Shown: positions 1 to 11,855, numbered from the stretch's first letter. The stretch: 64,000 nt of DNA from Pegoplata infirma (GCA_963921195.1 OY992538.1:232865462-232929461); one strand, 5' to 3'. Numbers and translations are program-made. Notes: a model not told the origin generated them from the letters alone.

Positions 1-60
1 TCATGGATCATATAATAATATATTACCTTAATGGGGTCCTCGACCAATATTTCAATTCAT
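1..60 (-). mobile_element. mini-me A-type fragment at window edge
   Basis: A degraded stretch reads, in minus orientation, like the part of mini-me A around the TA tract and the 'ATGGGGTCCT..GACCAATATTTC' block seen intact near 18900 and 51605. It is cut by the window start on one side and diverges after about base 60. No GTCY tract is visible. Confidence 0.55.
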
Positions 61-843
61 TCACCAATTACATAAAAACTACGTATGAGTAATATTTAAG
101 TTGATAAAATTAATATTAATCATACGCTTTGTTGTACCCTTTACTGTATTACTTTTTTGCAACATATAAGAATTATTTTAGATTTATTATGTATTACATC
201 ATTAATTTCACAACTCTTTATATCTTTTGTTATAATTTTTATACCATATAAAATCATTCACAATCGATTACCTGTGTATTATATTTTATATATAATATTT
301 TTCTCATTTTTTTTATTTTTTCAATGAAAAATCATTGGCAATCATGTGCAATAATGTGTAATAACATTTTTTGTGATAACTTGTCTCTATTAAACTTGCA
401 CTATTATAAATATATCTATAATATCGTGTGTATATTACATATGACATTTTTTTATATACATATAAATAAAGCAGTTTCCATGGGAAAAACTCAGGTACAA
501 AATATATAAAAACCATAAAAGAAATCAACAATAATCTCCCTCAAGTATTTGCTGACAATGATTCTATATGATTTTGTTAGACAATAAAACAAATCAATGT
601 GTTGCACTGCATGCTGCACTCCGCACACAGGTTAGTTTAGTTGTTGGTTTACAAAAAAATAATAAATTGTAAAACAATGTGACAACAATTTCATATTTAT
701 TTATGTATTAATAGAAAATAAATGAAGCTTATAATTTATTTGGATTGGAAATATAGAAAAAAAAAATAGTAAAAGTGTTAAGTGTGGAAATGATGAATTT
801 TTAAAATAATTTTTAATTTGCAGCGAATTTGAAAAGTATACTT
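61..843. other. AT-rich DNA, nothing recognised
   Basis: A/T-rich sequence with scattered homopolymers. Short open frames occur on both strands but have phenylalanine/tyrosine/lysine-rich, low-complexity translations with no motif. I see no repeat, RNA gene or splice-bounded exon. Confidence 0.6.
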
Positions 844-2893
844 ACAAGGGAAGTATCTCAACCCTTATGAACCGATTTGCCTGAAACTTAAAATATATAT
901 AAATGAGACGATTTTAAGGTTGGGGTGTCTCGGCTTTTTGGCCATATCAGTGTTTCAAAATTTCGTTGTCCCCTTATGAAACCATATGGACCTCCGGGAA
1001 AATTTCGATAAGTCACGAACTAACAGGAATATCCTCTAGACAAAAAATACGTGTCGACTTAAATTCAATAAAGATTATTTCATATTCATATGAACATCGT
1101 AGCTCTATGTCTTCATATAAATACCCCCCAAAATTTTCACATTTTCATGAAAAAAGTATTTAACGAAGCCAAACTTTTACAAGGTAATGCCACCGTTGCA
1201 CATTGGTTCCAAATCAAAATCTAGCTGGACAAAAGTCCAAAAATTAGTGTCCTTAAAATTGGGAATTAATAGTGCTAGGGGCAAGCTAAGGGTGTGTTCT
1301 GATCAAACTAATAACCATTTTTTGGAATTAGGTCTTTAACTTTGTTAAATATGCGAATGAAATAACATTTTTGGTATCCAATATTTAAAAAAAAAAAAAT
1401 ATATATATAAGTGTTTAACTAATTACATCATATTATCCATGTTACATCAATGGTTTCAAAACGGTTTATGTACAAGAAAGCTACAGATTTATACTTATTC
1501 TGGACATTAATAAGAAATTTATTATCGATCTTCTTCTTACATTTTTTGTACTTTGAAGTATGGTCAATAATTACAATATTTTTGAGGACTTATGAAACTT
1601 CCGCAGCTTGCCAAAACCGAATCCAGGCATATCATGTCGAATTACTACACACAACTTATAGGTAATTTATTACTGAACGTTGTCATGCAGACATTTCTTG
1701 CAGGTTTTTGCAGGTTCAAAATTAATCACAGTTTATATGAAAATAGAATTTCGCCTAAAATTTTTTTTCTAAATAAAGAATCGAATTTTTGTAAGTTTTT
1801 GATAACTTTTAAGTATTATAATTATGCTTAGCTTAAATAAAGCATTAAACGTGATGTTTCCTATTAAACCGCGGCCAATTACACAATTCGACTTAATTCA
1901 AAAATGTCCGTCCGTCTGTCCGTCTGTAGAGGACGCGATACAGTCCAAAATAAAAGAGCTAGACTTGCGAAGTTTGGCACGAATATGTCTTATATTCCTA
2001 GGCAGGTTAAGTTCGGAAATGGATAAAATCGAACCAAGGGGAAAAAAGTTCCCCTTTGGAGAACTAAACCAACCAAATAAAAATCGCATTTTTGCAGGGT
2101 TTTTTGTACTTTTGCTAAGCAAATGCAACATTCTTCTCTCAAATGAAGTTCGAAATCGCAAGGGGAAGTTGCTCCCTAACGTCTCCCACCAACCCCCCCC
2201 CCCCCCCAAAAAAAAAAAAAACGCCCCTGGATTTTTTTTATTGTTTTTTTTTACATTTTGGAGGGTATAAACGATTCGGCACAGCCGAATGTAGCACTCT
2301 CACTGGTTTTTTATTTTTTTTTTTACATTTTGGAGGGCATAAAAGATTCGGCATAGCCGAATTTAACACTCTCACTTGTTTTTTTCAATTACACTTCTCG
2401 ACAAAAAAATTTTTTTTTTTTAGAGATTACAAAACTTTCAAAAAATAAGTTTTTGCATTTCATATTTCTGTTCTGCATAAAAACCATTTTTGTCATTAAT
2501 GAATTACTGAAATTAGAAAAAAAATAAAAAGTTGTCGATTAGTGTAATCGACTTAGAAAAATTTAAACATGTTTTTTGAACTCAGCAACCCCATAAACAT
2601 ATAAAACAGTGATAAAATAATTTTGTCCAGCTAGATTTGGACTTGGAACCACTGTGCGTTGGATAGGCATTAAAAAAACCTTTCTTCTCATATGCAAACA
2701 TCATATAGTTTCTTAGAAAGAAATGGCTGAAAAATCCAAAAAACGATTTTTTCGCCATTTTTTGACCCATGTTTTGAACCCCTAAATCCCCGATATGGCC
2801 GATAAGCCGAGACACCCCAACCTTAGAATTGTCTCTTTTATATATATTTTACGTTTCATGCAAATCGGTTTATAAGGGTTGAGATACTTCCCT
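844..2893. mobile_element. Foldback element, ACAAGGGAAGT-type termini
   Basis: The outer arms, about 844-948 and 2790-2893, are near-identical inverted repeats beginning ACAAGGGAAGTATCTCAACC. A second inverted block sits further in: about 1181-1230 pairs with 2618-2690, sharing GTCCAGCTAGATTTGG. The interior holds a mini-me B fragment. The element at 36643-38342 has the same terminal motif, so the two probably share a family. No transposase frame is present. The target duplication is unclear; CTT/TAG flanks suggest the TIR may extend three bases further out. Confidence 0.8.
1904..2380 (+). mobile_element. Mini-me B fragment with two tandem 3' termini
   Basis: Begins directly at the GTCY tract (ATGTCCGTCCGTCTGTCC), so the 5' hairpin and TA tract are missing. 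It continues through the family block containing TTTGGCACGAATATGTCTTA and the 'AGTTCCCC..GAACTAAACCAACC' block. It ends with two successive copies of the 3' terminus: GGAGGGTATAAA, the hairpin GATTCGGCACAGCCGAAT, and CTCTCACTKG. These lie at about 2251-2307 and 2323-2380. C- and A-homopolymers occur at 2192-2221. Confidence 0.8.
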
Positions 2894-3038
2894 TGTTAGT
2901 AAAAATATAGATCTGTTAATTTGATGAGTTAATAAGAACTAACATTTTCATGTAGCATATAAAAGCATTTCAAATATATGTATAAAGAAAATTCTGGAAG
3001 AATTAAGAAAAAAATTAGGAAATTTTCCAAAATTATAT

Positions 3039-3871
3039 CGTGGGCCTATATTCAAAATTCAGAACAAAAATATTTTTTTTTTTTTGTTATTTTTTTGCAT
3101 TTTTGGTTTTCTCTATCTTGCACTATTAATTTTCCGAATGAAAAACCCTCTATCTTTTCAAATAATTAATTTATAAATATTTTTTGGAATAATTTCATCT
3201 TGGAATACATGTTTTGATTCTAATTTTTGCATGCTGAACATGAATTTGTCAACAAACTGATGCTAATTTTTTCTGAAAAATCTTTTTTGACTTTTTGAAA
3301 AATATAGTTTAAAATTTGGATGTCATTACATTATGAAACAAAAATTTTAATCTTAAAAATCGCGATGCTGATCAGCATCTGTGGACCAAAATCGCGTTTT
3401 TATATTTTTTTACTATTTTTTACATAACATACTTAACAGTTTATCAACTTTTGAGATGAATTTGGTAAAAAAAAATAATGTTTGTCTTAAAAATCAGCAC
3501 CTGTGGACCAAACCCGAGATTTCGTAATTTTTTATAAGCCGTTATCATTAATAAATCACGTTAAAAATTTTGCGATGTCGTAAATGAAATCATAATAATT
3601 CGTTTTTATTAAAATACAAAACCCTCTATCTGGTCATTTTCATTTATGTACTTTAAATATTTTTGAGAAACAAAACCCTCTATCTATCATAATATCCCCA
3701 ATAGTGCAAAATTTTCAAAACTAATTATATGTGAGACTCGGTAGTTGATTTAAAAAAATGTTGTAGATTATCGAATTTTGATTACCCTAACAATACGCGA
3801 AATAAACAGTTTTTTTGCTCTCCTTAAAAATCGTCTTTTTTTAGATAGAGGGTTTTAAATATAGGCCCTCG
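3039..3871. mobile_element. Inverted-repeat element, CG(T/A)GGGCCTATATT ends
   Basis: Left end CGTGGGCCTATATTCAAAA near 3039; right end the inverted equivalent near 3871 (TAAATATAGGCCCTCG). Both are flanked by ATAT. The motif AAACCCTCTATCT recurs inside at about 3142, 3618 and 3670, and inverted next to the right TIR at about 3843. The element at 19776-20704 has the same plan with a different internal motif. There is no coding capacity, so it is probably a non-autonomous DNA transposon. Confidence 0.65.
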
Positions 3872-5482
3872 ATATGACAAATTTCAAAAAATTTACAAAA
3901 AACTCAGAAGAATCTGGAATATTAAGACAAATTTAGAAATTTGGGAACATTTAAAAGATTTTCATAACACTAAGATCCATTAAGACCCAAAACCGGGAAA
4001 TCTCAAAAACACAAGGACACATTTTTTGAAAAACAAGAAAAATTCAGTAGACTTTAAAAAATTTTTTAAATCCCTTGATTTCTTCAAAATTTTTGGATCA
4101 TTTTCGAATCCTTACAGCTGAAAATAGTATTCTTTGCCACTTATTATTTATTTTTTTAAATTTTTATTTCTTCTTAGTTTCACTTATCGATGGTGGATTG
4201 TTCCCTTTTCTTTGTACTTCTGATTGTTTTAATTTAATTCTTTACGAAAAATTCCTTATGGTTAGGTTAGCATGTGTTTCGTACTTTAACCGAAATGAAT
4301 GCATATATAAACTTAAGTGTTAATGTCTAAGTACTGTCACAAATGTAAGGAGTTTTCCCAAAAAAAAAAAAAAAATTTATGAGAAAAGTCTAGGGAAAAA
4401 AATACGGAAATATTTTCAGTTTGCATATGCTTACACACATCTGTGGCATGTTTTTCTGTATGACAAAGTTATGTATGTATTTTCAAATAGCTAAGAGAGA
4501 ATATGTGTCAGTATAATGTTTTTTAATTTTAAATTTAAAATCTTATCTTTTTTAATAGGGTAATATATTCTTAAAATTTCCTATTTTAGGAAATTTTTCT
4601 AAAAAGTTTAAAAGTCCTACTTTAAATTAATTTATTTATTTTTTTTTTAAACCGAAATATGACAAAAAAAAATATTTTTAAACGGGAAAAAACATCACAT
4701 AAAAAATCTCAAATTTGGACTTTAAAATTGTTTGTTATTTTGTAGAAATTTACAGACAATATAAAGAAAAAATCGTAGTCAAATCAATAACTTTCGTAGT
4801 AATTTTTAAAAATCTCAAACTTAAAAAAAAAAAATTTTAAAAATGAAGTTGAATTTTAATAAATTTTGTATGTTTTAGTGTTAATTTTAAGATTAGATAT
4901 TTTTGAATTAAGAATGCTAGAACATCTTTTCATTTTATAATGGCGCCATGTGGAGAATTATCATTTTGATCATAAATCATTATTAATATAAGGTTTTAAA
5001 AATTTACCCAATAACGCTTCAAAAAAGATGTCACTATTTAACAAGAGTCTCGTAGTGTGCATTTGTGATAACTTTTTAATAATTATAAACATTTCACAAA
5101 AAAAAAAGTTTAAAAAAAAATAAAATAAAAAAAAGAAGCAACACTCAGGCAATGCTGCCTATCAATTTCTAACATTGCTTCTTTAGGAAAGGGGATAGAT
5201 GAAAGATTTTGAAGATAGTATGGCAGGTCAAATGTATATTAGAAAAAATAATGAACAAAGTAAAAATATATCAAAAGTTTACAATTGTAATAAACATTTC
5301 TGATGAAAAGTATTAAGAATAATTTTAAAATTAATATATTTCAATTTTAAATTAACATGGCTATCATTTTAATTTGATTATGTGCAGTGCACACCTTTGA
5401 TTTGAACATCAAGCATTTTTAAATCAATGTTCTTTCATTTCATTTGCTGAATACTAAAGCTAAATTTTTTTAGAAAAATTTG
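3872..5482. other. AT-rich DNA, nothing recognised
   Basis: Homopolymer-rich A/T sequence. Open frames on either strand are short and compositionally biased. I see no element termini, tandem array or exon-like segment in these 1.6 kb. Confidence 0.55.
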
Positions 5483-5945
5483 TCATTCCATGCAAAACGA
5501 ATTGAAATATGGGTCGAGGTTCCCGTTATGTTCATATCTTTTTGATCCATGATGATTTGTTAGACATTCTAGCGATATTCATCCGTCTGTCTTTGGACAG
5601 TCAAAACAAAACCACAGCTGTAAATTTGCTTAATGAGCACAATCGGTTCCAACTCAGCCATTTTCGTTTGTCGAACCGTATGTGGAAAACATAGTGCATT
5701 CCAAACCAAAAGAGCAAGACTCCTACGAAATCAGACCAAGGCCCTGCCGGGTAAGAATCTTCCCTTTGAGAACTAAACCAACCTTCTGAAAAACTTCAAC
5801 TTGGACTTAAACATTTAACTTGTTCGGTCTTTCTCTGTTGTGGGCGTGTAATAAAAAATTATAAATTGTTTTTCATTAGTACAAAAAAGTTATTTGCATT
5901 TGTAGGTTATAAAACATTTGGCACAAACGCATTTAACAAAGTTTT
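5483..5945 (+). mobile_element. Mini-me-like family C copy
   Basis: Shares the mini-me core (ACATTCTAGCGATATTCATC followed by CGTCTGTC) but has its own body: CCATGCAAAAC, GTGGAAAACATAGTGCATTC, CAAACCAAAAGAGC, then GTGGGCGTG. The same blocks recur in order at 39389-39845, partly at 42140-42305, and inverted at 16870-17180. It ends near a weak TATAAAACATTTGGC and runs into an A-rich degenerate tract, as the 39-kb copy also does. Confidence 0.7.
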
Positions 5946-6462
5946 GACGGAAAAAAAATTTTATACAAAAAAATAAGGAAAAATTATTTTTTGAGAAAAA
6001 AAAAATATGAACAAAAAATATGGTTCTGATAAAAAAGGAAGGAAAAAGTATTAAACGAAAAAAAATTTTTGATGAAAGAAAATTTTTATAAAAAACAAAT
6101 TTAATGAAAATAAAAATTTTGATAAAAAAAATTGTTTCCGAAAAAAAAAATACCGATGAACCAAATGTTTGATGAAAAAAATTTTTTGATAAAAAAAAAA
6201 TTTTTGATTAAAAACAATTTTGAAAAAATATTTTTGATGAAAAAAAATTTTGGTGAAAAAAAAATGTTAATCAAAAAAAAAAAATATGATTAAAAATTTT
6301 TGATAAGAAAAGTTTATGATGACAAAAAAATTTAGCTATACGAGTAAAAGAAAATTTTTAATATTCTTTTTTTTTTAATTTTAATATCATAAAAAAAATA
6401 AAATTTTTAATGAAAAAATGTTGATGAAAAAATTTGGATAATACACACAATGGCGGTGACTT
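5946..6462. repeat. A-rich degenerate repeat, GATGAAAAAAATTTT type
   Basis: Irregular reiteration of GATGAAAAAAATTTTT-like units with heavy slippage. It follows family C directly. Similar tracts lie next to family C at 39850-40120 and, inverted, at 16620-16868. It is probably the decayed tail of that family or slippage-derived sequence. Confidence 0.6.
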
Positions 6463-6464
6463 TT

Positions 6465-6619
6465 TATACCCTCCAACCACAGTATGGGGGTATACTCACT
6501 TTGTCATTCCATTTGTAACGCATCGAAATATCGGTCGGGGAGCCCCTGACAATTTTTTTTTACATTTTGGAGGGTAAAAAAGATTCGGCACAACCGAATT
6601 TAACACTCTCACTTGTTTT
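6465..6619 (+). mobile_element. Internally deleted mini-me B (155 bp)
   Basis: Keeps the 5' end (TATACCCTCCAACCACAGTA, then GGGGGTATACTC) and the 3' end (GGAGGGTAAAAAAGATTCGG, hairpin, ACTCTCACTTG). Everything from the TA/GTCY core onward is missing, with the break near 6545. It shows both family boundaries on one short copy. Confidence 0.85.
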
Positions 6620-6682
6620 CATATAAATTAGGCAAGAAAATATTCGACCGAAAACAGCTATAATAAAATCAATTTAATATTT

Positions 6683-7785
6683 CACTCAAAAAATTATGTT
6701 AGTAAATTCAACTGAAAATGTCAATTAAAATAACTACTTTGTCAGTTGTTTTGGGGTCAACTACTTTTTCAGTTAAATCAACTAACAATGTTAGTTATTT
6801 TACCTGACAAAAAACAACTGACTTATGTAGTAAAAACTACTTACATTTGTAGTCAAACAACTAAAATGTAGTAAAAATAAAATAATATATAATTTTTTTT
6901 CCAAAACATTTTTCAAAAAAAAAACAAGTGAGAGTGTTAAATTCGGCTATGCCGAATCTATTATACACTCCAACATGTAAAAAAATTAAAAAAAAATTTT
7001 TGACAGGGGCGTTGTTTTAAGGGGGGGGGGCAAGCTAGGGGGAGGGGTCGGTGTCCCCTGGGTCCAAGCGCAGGAAAATAAACTTCTACGAACATAAAAA
7101 TGTTTCATTTGGTTCACATAAATACAAAAAAAAGTCAAAAAAATTTGCATTTTTAATAGGTCGGTTTAGTTCTTCAAGGGGGAACTTTTTTCCCCCTAGT
7201 CCGATTTGGCCCATTTCCGAACTTAACCTGCCTAGGACCATAACACATATTTATGCCAAACTTGAGGGGGCTAGCTCTTTTATTTTGGACTGCATTGTGT
7301 TAACTACAGACGGACGGACGGACAGACAGACGGACGGACGGACGGACGGACATCGCTAGAATGTCTTAGAATCGATCACTGATCAATAATATATATACTT
7401 TATGGGGTCCCAAGCCGATATTTCGATGCGTTACACACGGAATGACAAAGTGAGTATACCCCCATACTGTAGTTGGAGGGTATAAAAATGAAGACCAAGT
7501 TTTTTTTTTTTTTAAAGTTGTGAAAAATAAAAAAAACGATTTTTTTTTTAAAAACTTTGAAAATTTTTCAGAGATAAAAAAAATAAAATTAACTACTTTA
7601 AATAACTGTTACTACATCACAGTACTTTTTTGTAAGTTGTTCAAAAAAACAACTTAAAATAACTAACAGAAATAGTTGTTTGATATTTTTCATACAAAAA
7701 CAACTGATTTTGTAGTTGAAAACAACTAACTACTGTAAAATATACAAATAACTTACATGTAGTAACTTACATAATTTTCTGAGTG
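6683..7785. mobile_element. CACTCAAAA-type MITE interrupted by mini-me B
   Basis: TIRs CACTCAAAAAATTATGTTAG (left) and CACTCAGAAAATTATGTAAG (right, read inverted). The arms contain repeated 'CAACTACTTT' and 'AACAACTGA' motifs. It closely resembles the intact 607-bp copy at 10914-11520. The mini-me B copy at 6922-7486 sits in the middle, so the MITE is the older element. Confidence 0.75.
6922..7486 (-). mobile_element. Mini-me B, full length, minus strand
   Basis: Reads AAACAAGTGAGAGTG, then the hairpin around ATTCGGCTATGCCGAAT, a G-homopolymer at about 7021-7030, the ACTTAACCTGCC block, the (GACG/GACA)n tract at about 7309-7350, the core ATCGCTAGAATGTCTTAG, a TA tract, and the 5' terminus ending GGAGGGTATAAA. 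Both ends are present, so it is a useful reference copy for family B. Confidence 0.88.
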
Positions 7786-7867
7786 TTGTGTCGGTTTCTC
7801 TCTCTCTCTTAATTTTTAATATAAAAATATGTGTTTTAAGTGGTCTTGTTTAAATATTTTTAAAAAA

Positions 7868-8310
7868 ATGTTCCATTTTTTTAAAAAGTCAATGTATTAA
7901 AAATCCAGCCACATTTTTTGAAAATTTTTTTTATGTTTATATGTTTGTATATCCACAAAAAAAAAATTCAGATATGTGTTTTTCGTTTTTTTTTTTTAGA
8001 AAATCGCACTTGAATTTTGAATTTCATAACAATTTAGTAATTTGCTTGTATTTTCTTGTTTCAACATAGCATATGAGTAGCATTTATGAAAATATTAACT
8101 ACTCATTCGCTACGTTGAAACAAGTAAATTCAAGCAAATTACAAAATTGTTGTGAAATCTTATATTCAAATGCGATTTTCTCGAAAAAAAAGCGAACAAC
8201 ATATGTCTGAATTTTTTTGTGTGGATAGGCAAACATCTAAACTTTAAAAAAAAAAATCAAAAAAAGGCCGGATTTTTGATGAATTGGCTTTTTGAAAAAA
8301 TGGGAAATTT
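7868..8310. repeat. Palindrome (arms ~200 bp)
   Basis: Strong inverted repeat centred near 8087. Example pairs are CTTGTTTCAACATAGC (left) with GCTACGTTGAAACAAG (right), and ATTCAGATATGTG with CATATGTCTGAAT. Termini are not sharply defined. It is probably a foldback MITE. A detached 16-base match to the end of the 13885-15892 palindrome (TGGAATGCCCCATATA) lies just outside, at about 8387-8402. Confidence 0.7.
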
Positions 8311-8480
8311 TAGAAGGGGTTCTGAAAATTTTCAAAAAAAAAAGTTTATCGATAGCCCATACAAAACTATACAACAATGTAAATGTGTGGAATGCCCCAT
8401 ATAAGCTTTGCTGCCAAAATCTCGATTTATTTGGTGGGTGAAGTTGGTTCGGCCGAGGCGTGTTTTACCTAAAGAAAATT

Positions 8481-9359
8481 ACACTACGTGACAGTTTTTT
8501 GACCAAATGTATCTGACACCTAATCTTTATGTACAATTGTCCGCTGAATCCGAATATGAAGTCAGAATGGTCAAAAGTAGAACAGTTTTCGAGATATTCG
8601 AAAATAAGCGTTTTTTGTGTTTTTAAAAAAGATGATGTCACTTAAATGCAAATATCTTCAAAGCTATTCGTCGATTTATGTATTTCTTTTTTTTTAATGA
8701 AAGATAATAAAATTACTAAAATAACCATGGGTCGCTTGTGAAGATTAGTTAAGAAATGACAGAGTTACAGTGGACAAAAGTTCAAACTTCATGAAAAATT
8801 TGATGATTTTTTGCAATTTTGCTCTTTTCAAGTTATTGTTTTTAAACCAAACAATTAAAAATTATAATGTTTTATTACATAGGACATTATTTTATTTCAA
8901 TACGAATATTTTGCGCCCAACAAGACCCAGATTGGTGCAAAAATGACAAAGCTACAGAAGATTTAGTGAATTAATCCACCTTTCATTACTAACATTTAGC
9001 TTTGTATATTTACTTGTGTTTTAAAAAAAAAAATCGAAAAGTGGGATAATTCAATTAATCTATTGTAACTTTGTCATTTTTGCACCGATCTGGATCCTAT
9101 TGGGCACAAAATGTTCGTATTGAAATAAACTAACGTTTTAAGTGATAAAATTTTAAAAAAAATTATTGTTTGGTTTTAAAAAAATAAGTTGAAAAGAGCA
9201 AATAACGGTAATTTTCTCGATTTTCTCGTAAATATCTCGAAAACTGTTCTACTTTTGACCATTCTGACTTCATATTCGGATTCAGCGTTCGGATTTACAT
9301 AAAGATTAGGTGTCAGATTCATTTGGTCACGACTTTGTTGAAAATTTGTGACACAGTGT
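8481..9359. mobile_element. Foldback element, ACACTRYGTGACA ends
   Basis: An almost complete palindrome with arms of roughly 430 bp. The left end is ACACTACGTGACA and the right end, read inverted, is ACACTGTGTCACA. Inner pairs include CTGAATCCGAATATGAAGTC with its complement. The termini resemble those of the 19496-22754 element (ACACTGTGCTACA), so they may form one family. No coding sequence is present. Confidence 0.8.
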
Positions 9360-10489
9360 TATCAGATTTTAGAAAATTTTTCGTTTTGAAAAAAAATTAA
9401 AGCCATTTTTCTTTAAAAAAAAGTAAAAAAACTTTTAAATTACAGGACTTTTTTCTGTAAAAAAAATCTAATATATATTTTGACATCCCTGCTAACATCC
9501 TTATGCGTTTTAATAAAAATATCACAATTTTTAAATTATTTAAAATTTAATAATCTCAATAGAATTTTCTCCAAAAGAAAAAAATGTTTCTTATGTATTT
9601 GACCTACTTTTTGAAAGATTTTCACATGATATAAAAATAAATTTAAATGATGTGTTAATGTTATATTCCTGTTCTAATAAATGTTGCCATTTACACACAC
9701 TTATAAAACCACATGTGTATGAAATACTCTACAACACATACATATGCAAAATAAAATTTTTTCAATTTCTTCTTTTTCTTATATTAAATATTATCTTTAA
9801 AAATGTTCTGCATATACAAGCATATACCTCAAAACATACATTAACATTTATGTGTATGTGTAAAAAAAAATCATTCAACATCTTTAATATCATACCAAAT
9901 TACTTTTCCTTTTTAATAATATGAATGCAGAACCATAAGAATATACAAAAAGAAAAAAAAATTGTTAATGTATATAATTTTTTTCCTGTAAAATACTTGA
10001 ATACTACTAAATATAACCTTGTATAATAATCACTTATACATTCACACTAACACTTCTTTAAAAAGAAAAAATAAACACTTATACATATAGACACTTAAGA
10101 TTGTATGGAAAAGGAAATAATTGTGTGCGTTTGTATATGTTGAAGATTTTTATGTATTTTTTTTTTGTATTTATATTGAAAAACATCCTTTTTCCTTTAT
10201 ATAAATTACTTTTTCTTTTTAAAATAAATATTTAAAGTTTTTTTTTCATATAAAATAAAATTTTATAGGTTTATTTATATTAGCTTTTATATTTTTTATT
10301 TCTTTTTATATTTTTTTTTATTTATAAATAATATTATTTTATTTTTGTTGTTTTGTCTTAAAATAGATTTGTTAAAAGAAAAATAATAGAAAAATAAACA
10401 ACATAAATTGCTACATATGGTTGTATTGTATATTAAATTTTTATTTTTCTAACTTTTCTGAATTACTTTTTCTCATTTTTTTTTTTTTT
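9360..10489. other. AT-rich DNA, nothing recognised
   Basis: Long A/T runs with a few CACATAC/ATACAT-rich patches. I see no repeat family, terminus or exon-like segment. Confidence 0.6.
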
Positions 10490-10770
10490 TTTTGAGTTTT
10501 ACCAAGATTTTTCATAAATTTTCTAGATATTTTTAGTGTCCTTGAATTTTCAGACATTTTCAGATTTATCTAAATTTTCCAAATTGTGGTCTTCAATTTT
10601 TCTAAATTCTTTAGGTCTTTTTTTTGGAATTTTTCTAAGTTCAGTAAATATTTCTGATTTTTTTTCGAATATATACTGGTTTTTCTTTAACTTTTGGATT
10701 TTTTTAATTTTCAAAAATTTTATTAAATTTTTAACAATTTTTTGTAAGTTTTTCAAATTGTTTTCTTAGC
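10490..10770. repeat. T-rich dispersed repeat, copy 1
   Basis: About 280 bp aligning in order with 13525-13790: 'CCTTGAATTT..', CATTTTCA(G/T)ATTTATCTAA, TCTAAATTTTCCAAA, TTTTTAACAATTTTTT, and a shared end TTTTTCAAATTGTTTTCTT. A weaker third relative lies at about 62690-62885. The T-richness makes the open frames here uninformative. Confidence 0.65.
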
Positions 10771-10913
10771 TTTTTTTAAATTTATATTTTGGTTTGGGTT
10801 GTTCTAGTTCGAGGTAATTTTACTTTACTGATATGACCGTGACATTCGTATAGAATAAATTTCAAGAAAATTTTTATGTTTTAAATTTGTTAATGTAGGT
10901 AATTTTTTCACTA

Positions 10914-11520
10914 CACTCAAAAAAAAACTGTAATGTTAGCAAAAAAGCTTGTAAACCTACAACAAAATTTGCTGATTTTGAACCCACAATTTTTTTGGTA
11001 AAGTTAGCAAAAATGTTTTGCCAAAAATAAATTAACTGAAATTTTTTTATTTCAACTTAGTTCATACACATTTGAGGATCCCATTGGGGCATATGAGCAT
11101 TTTAAAATTTTCGGGAATGCTAACTTTTTTGGATCCAAAGTTAGGACCCATTAGGGTCCACACATGTGAAGAGGACCAGCGATACTATGAATAGTCCGAG
11201 AGCCAAAAATGGCATCCATTTTGGTCTATCTGGCTTAGTTTCCGAGATAGCGCCATTTAAAGTTTTCTGAAAATAAAAAAAATTTACCACATATTTTTGC
11301 TAATATTAGCAAAATAGCTTGTAAAAATTTGGTCAACTCAATTTCAAATTTAGCAAAAAAAAAATAGTTCAAATTTTGTTTAAAATTGCTAATGCGCTAA
11401 ATGAAGTTTACAAGATATTTTTGCTAACATGCTAATCGCAACAAAAAATTTGCTAAAAGTTAGCTAACCAGCATTAGCCAAAAAAAAATTTGTGAATTTA
11501 CTAATGTATTATTTTGAGTG
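10914..11520. mobile_element. CACTCAAAA-type MITE, intact
   Basis: 607 bp with TIRs CACTCAAAA at both ends, immediately flanked by TA on each side (10912-10913 and 11521-11522). That fits a TA target duplication. The interior repeats GTTAGCAAAAA and TGCTAAT motifs. Same family as 6683-7785. The TA duplication points to a Tc1/mariner-like non-autonomous element, which is inference. Confidence 0.75.
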
Positions 11521-11522
11521 TA

Positions 11523-11855
11523 TATTTTTACCAATAATACTTTTTTACAGAGTCTGAACTTTTTCCGACTGAAAATGTTTAACAAAACTACAAAAAAGTG
11601 GTTGTGTTAAATGCATCTGATTGTGAGCCGAATCTTTATATCACGTGCTGAAGAAAATATTTTTTTTTTCACCCAAAAATTTTTTTTTCATCAAATTTCC
11701 TTTTTTCTTAAAATCAAATTTTTTATATTTTTTTTTGTTTTACCATCAAAAACAATTTTTCATAGAATTTTTTTTAATATTTTTTTTATCAAAAAGAAAC
11801 TTTTTTTTATAATTTTTTTTTTTTTCACAAAAAAATAATATTTTATAAAAATTGT
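11523..11855. repeat. T-rich low-complexity tract
   Basis: After about 100 bases of ordinary sequence, 11640-11850 consists of long T runs separated by ATCAAA. This matches other degenerate tracts near family C and mini-me A. Confidence 0.6.

Noticed and set aside
2192..2221. Poly-C/poly-A junction as a regulatory or G-quadruplex element
   Set aside because: A homopolymer slip inside a mini-me B copy; comparable G/C runs occur at the same family position elsewhere.
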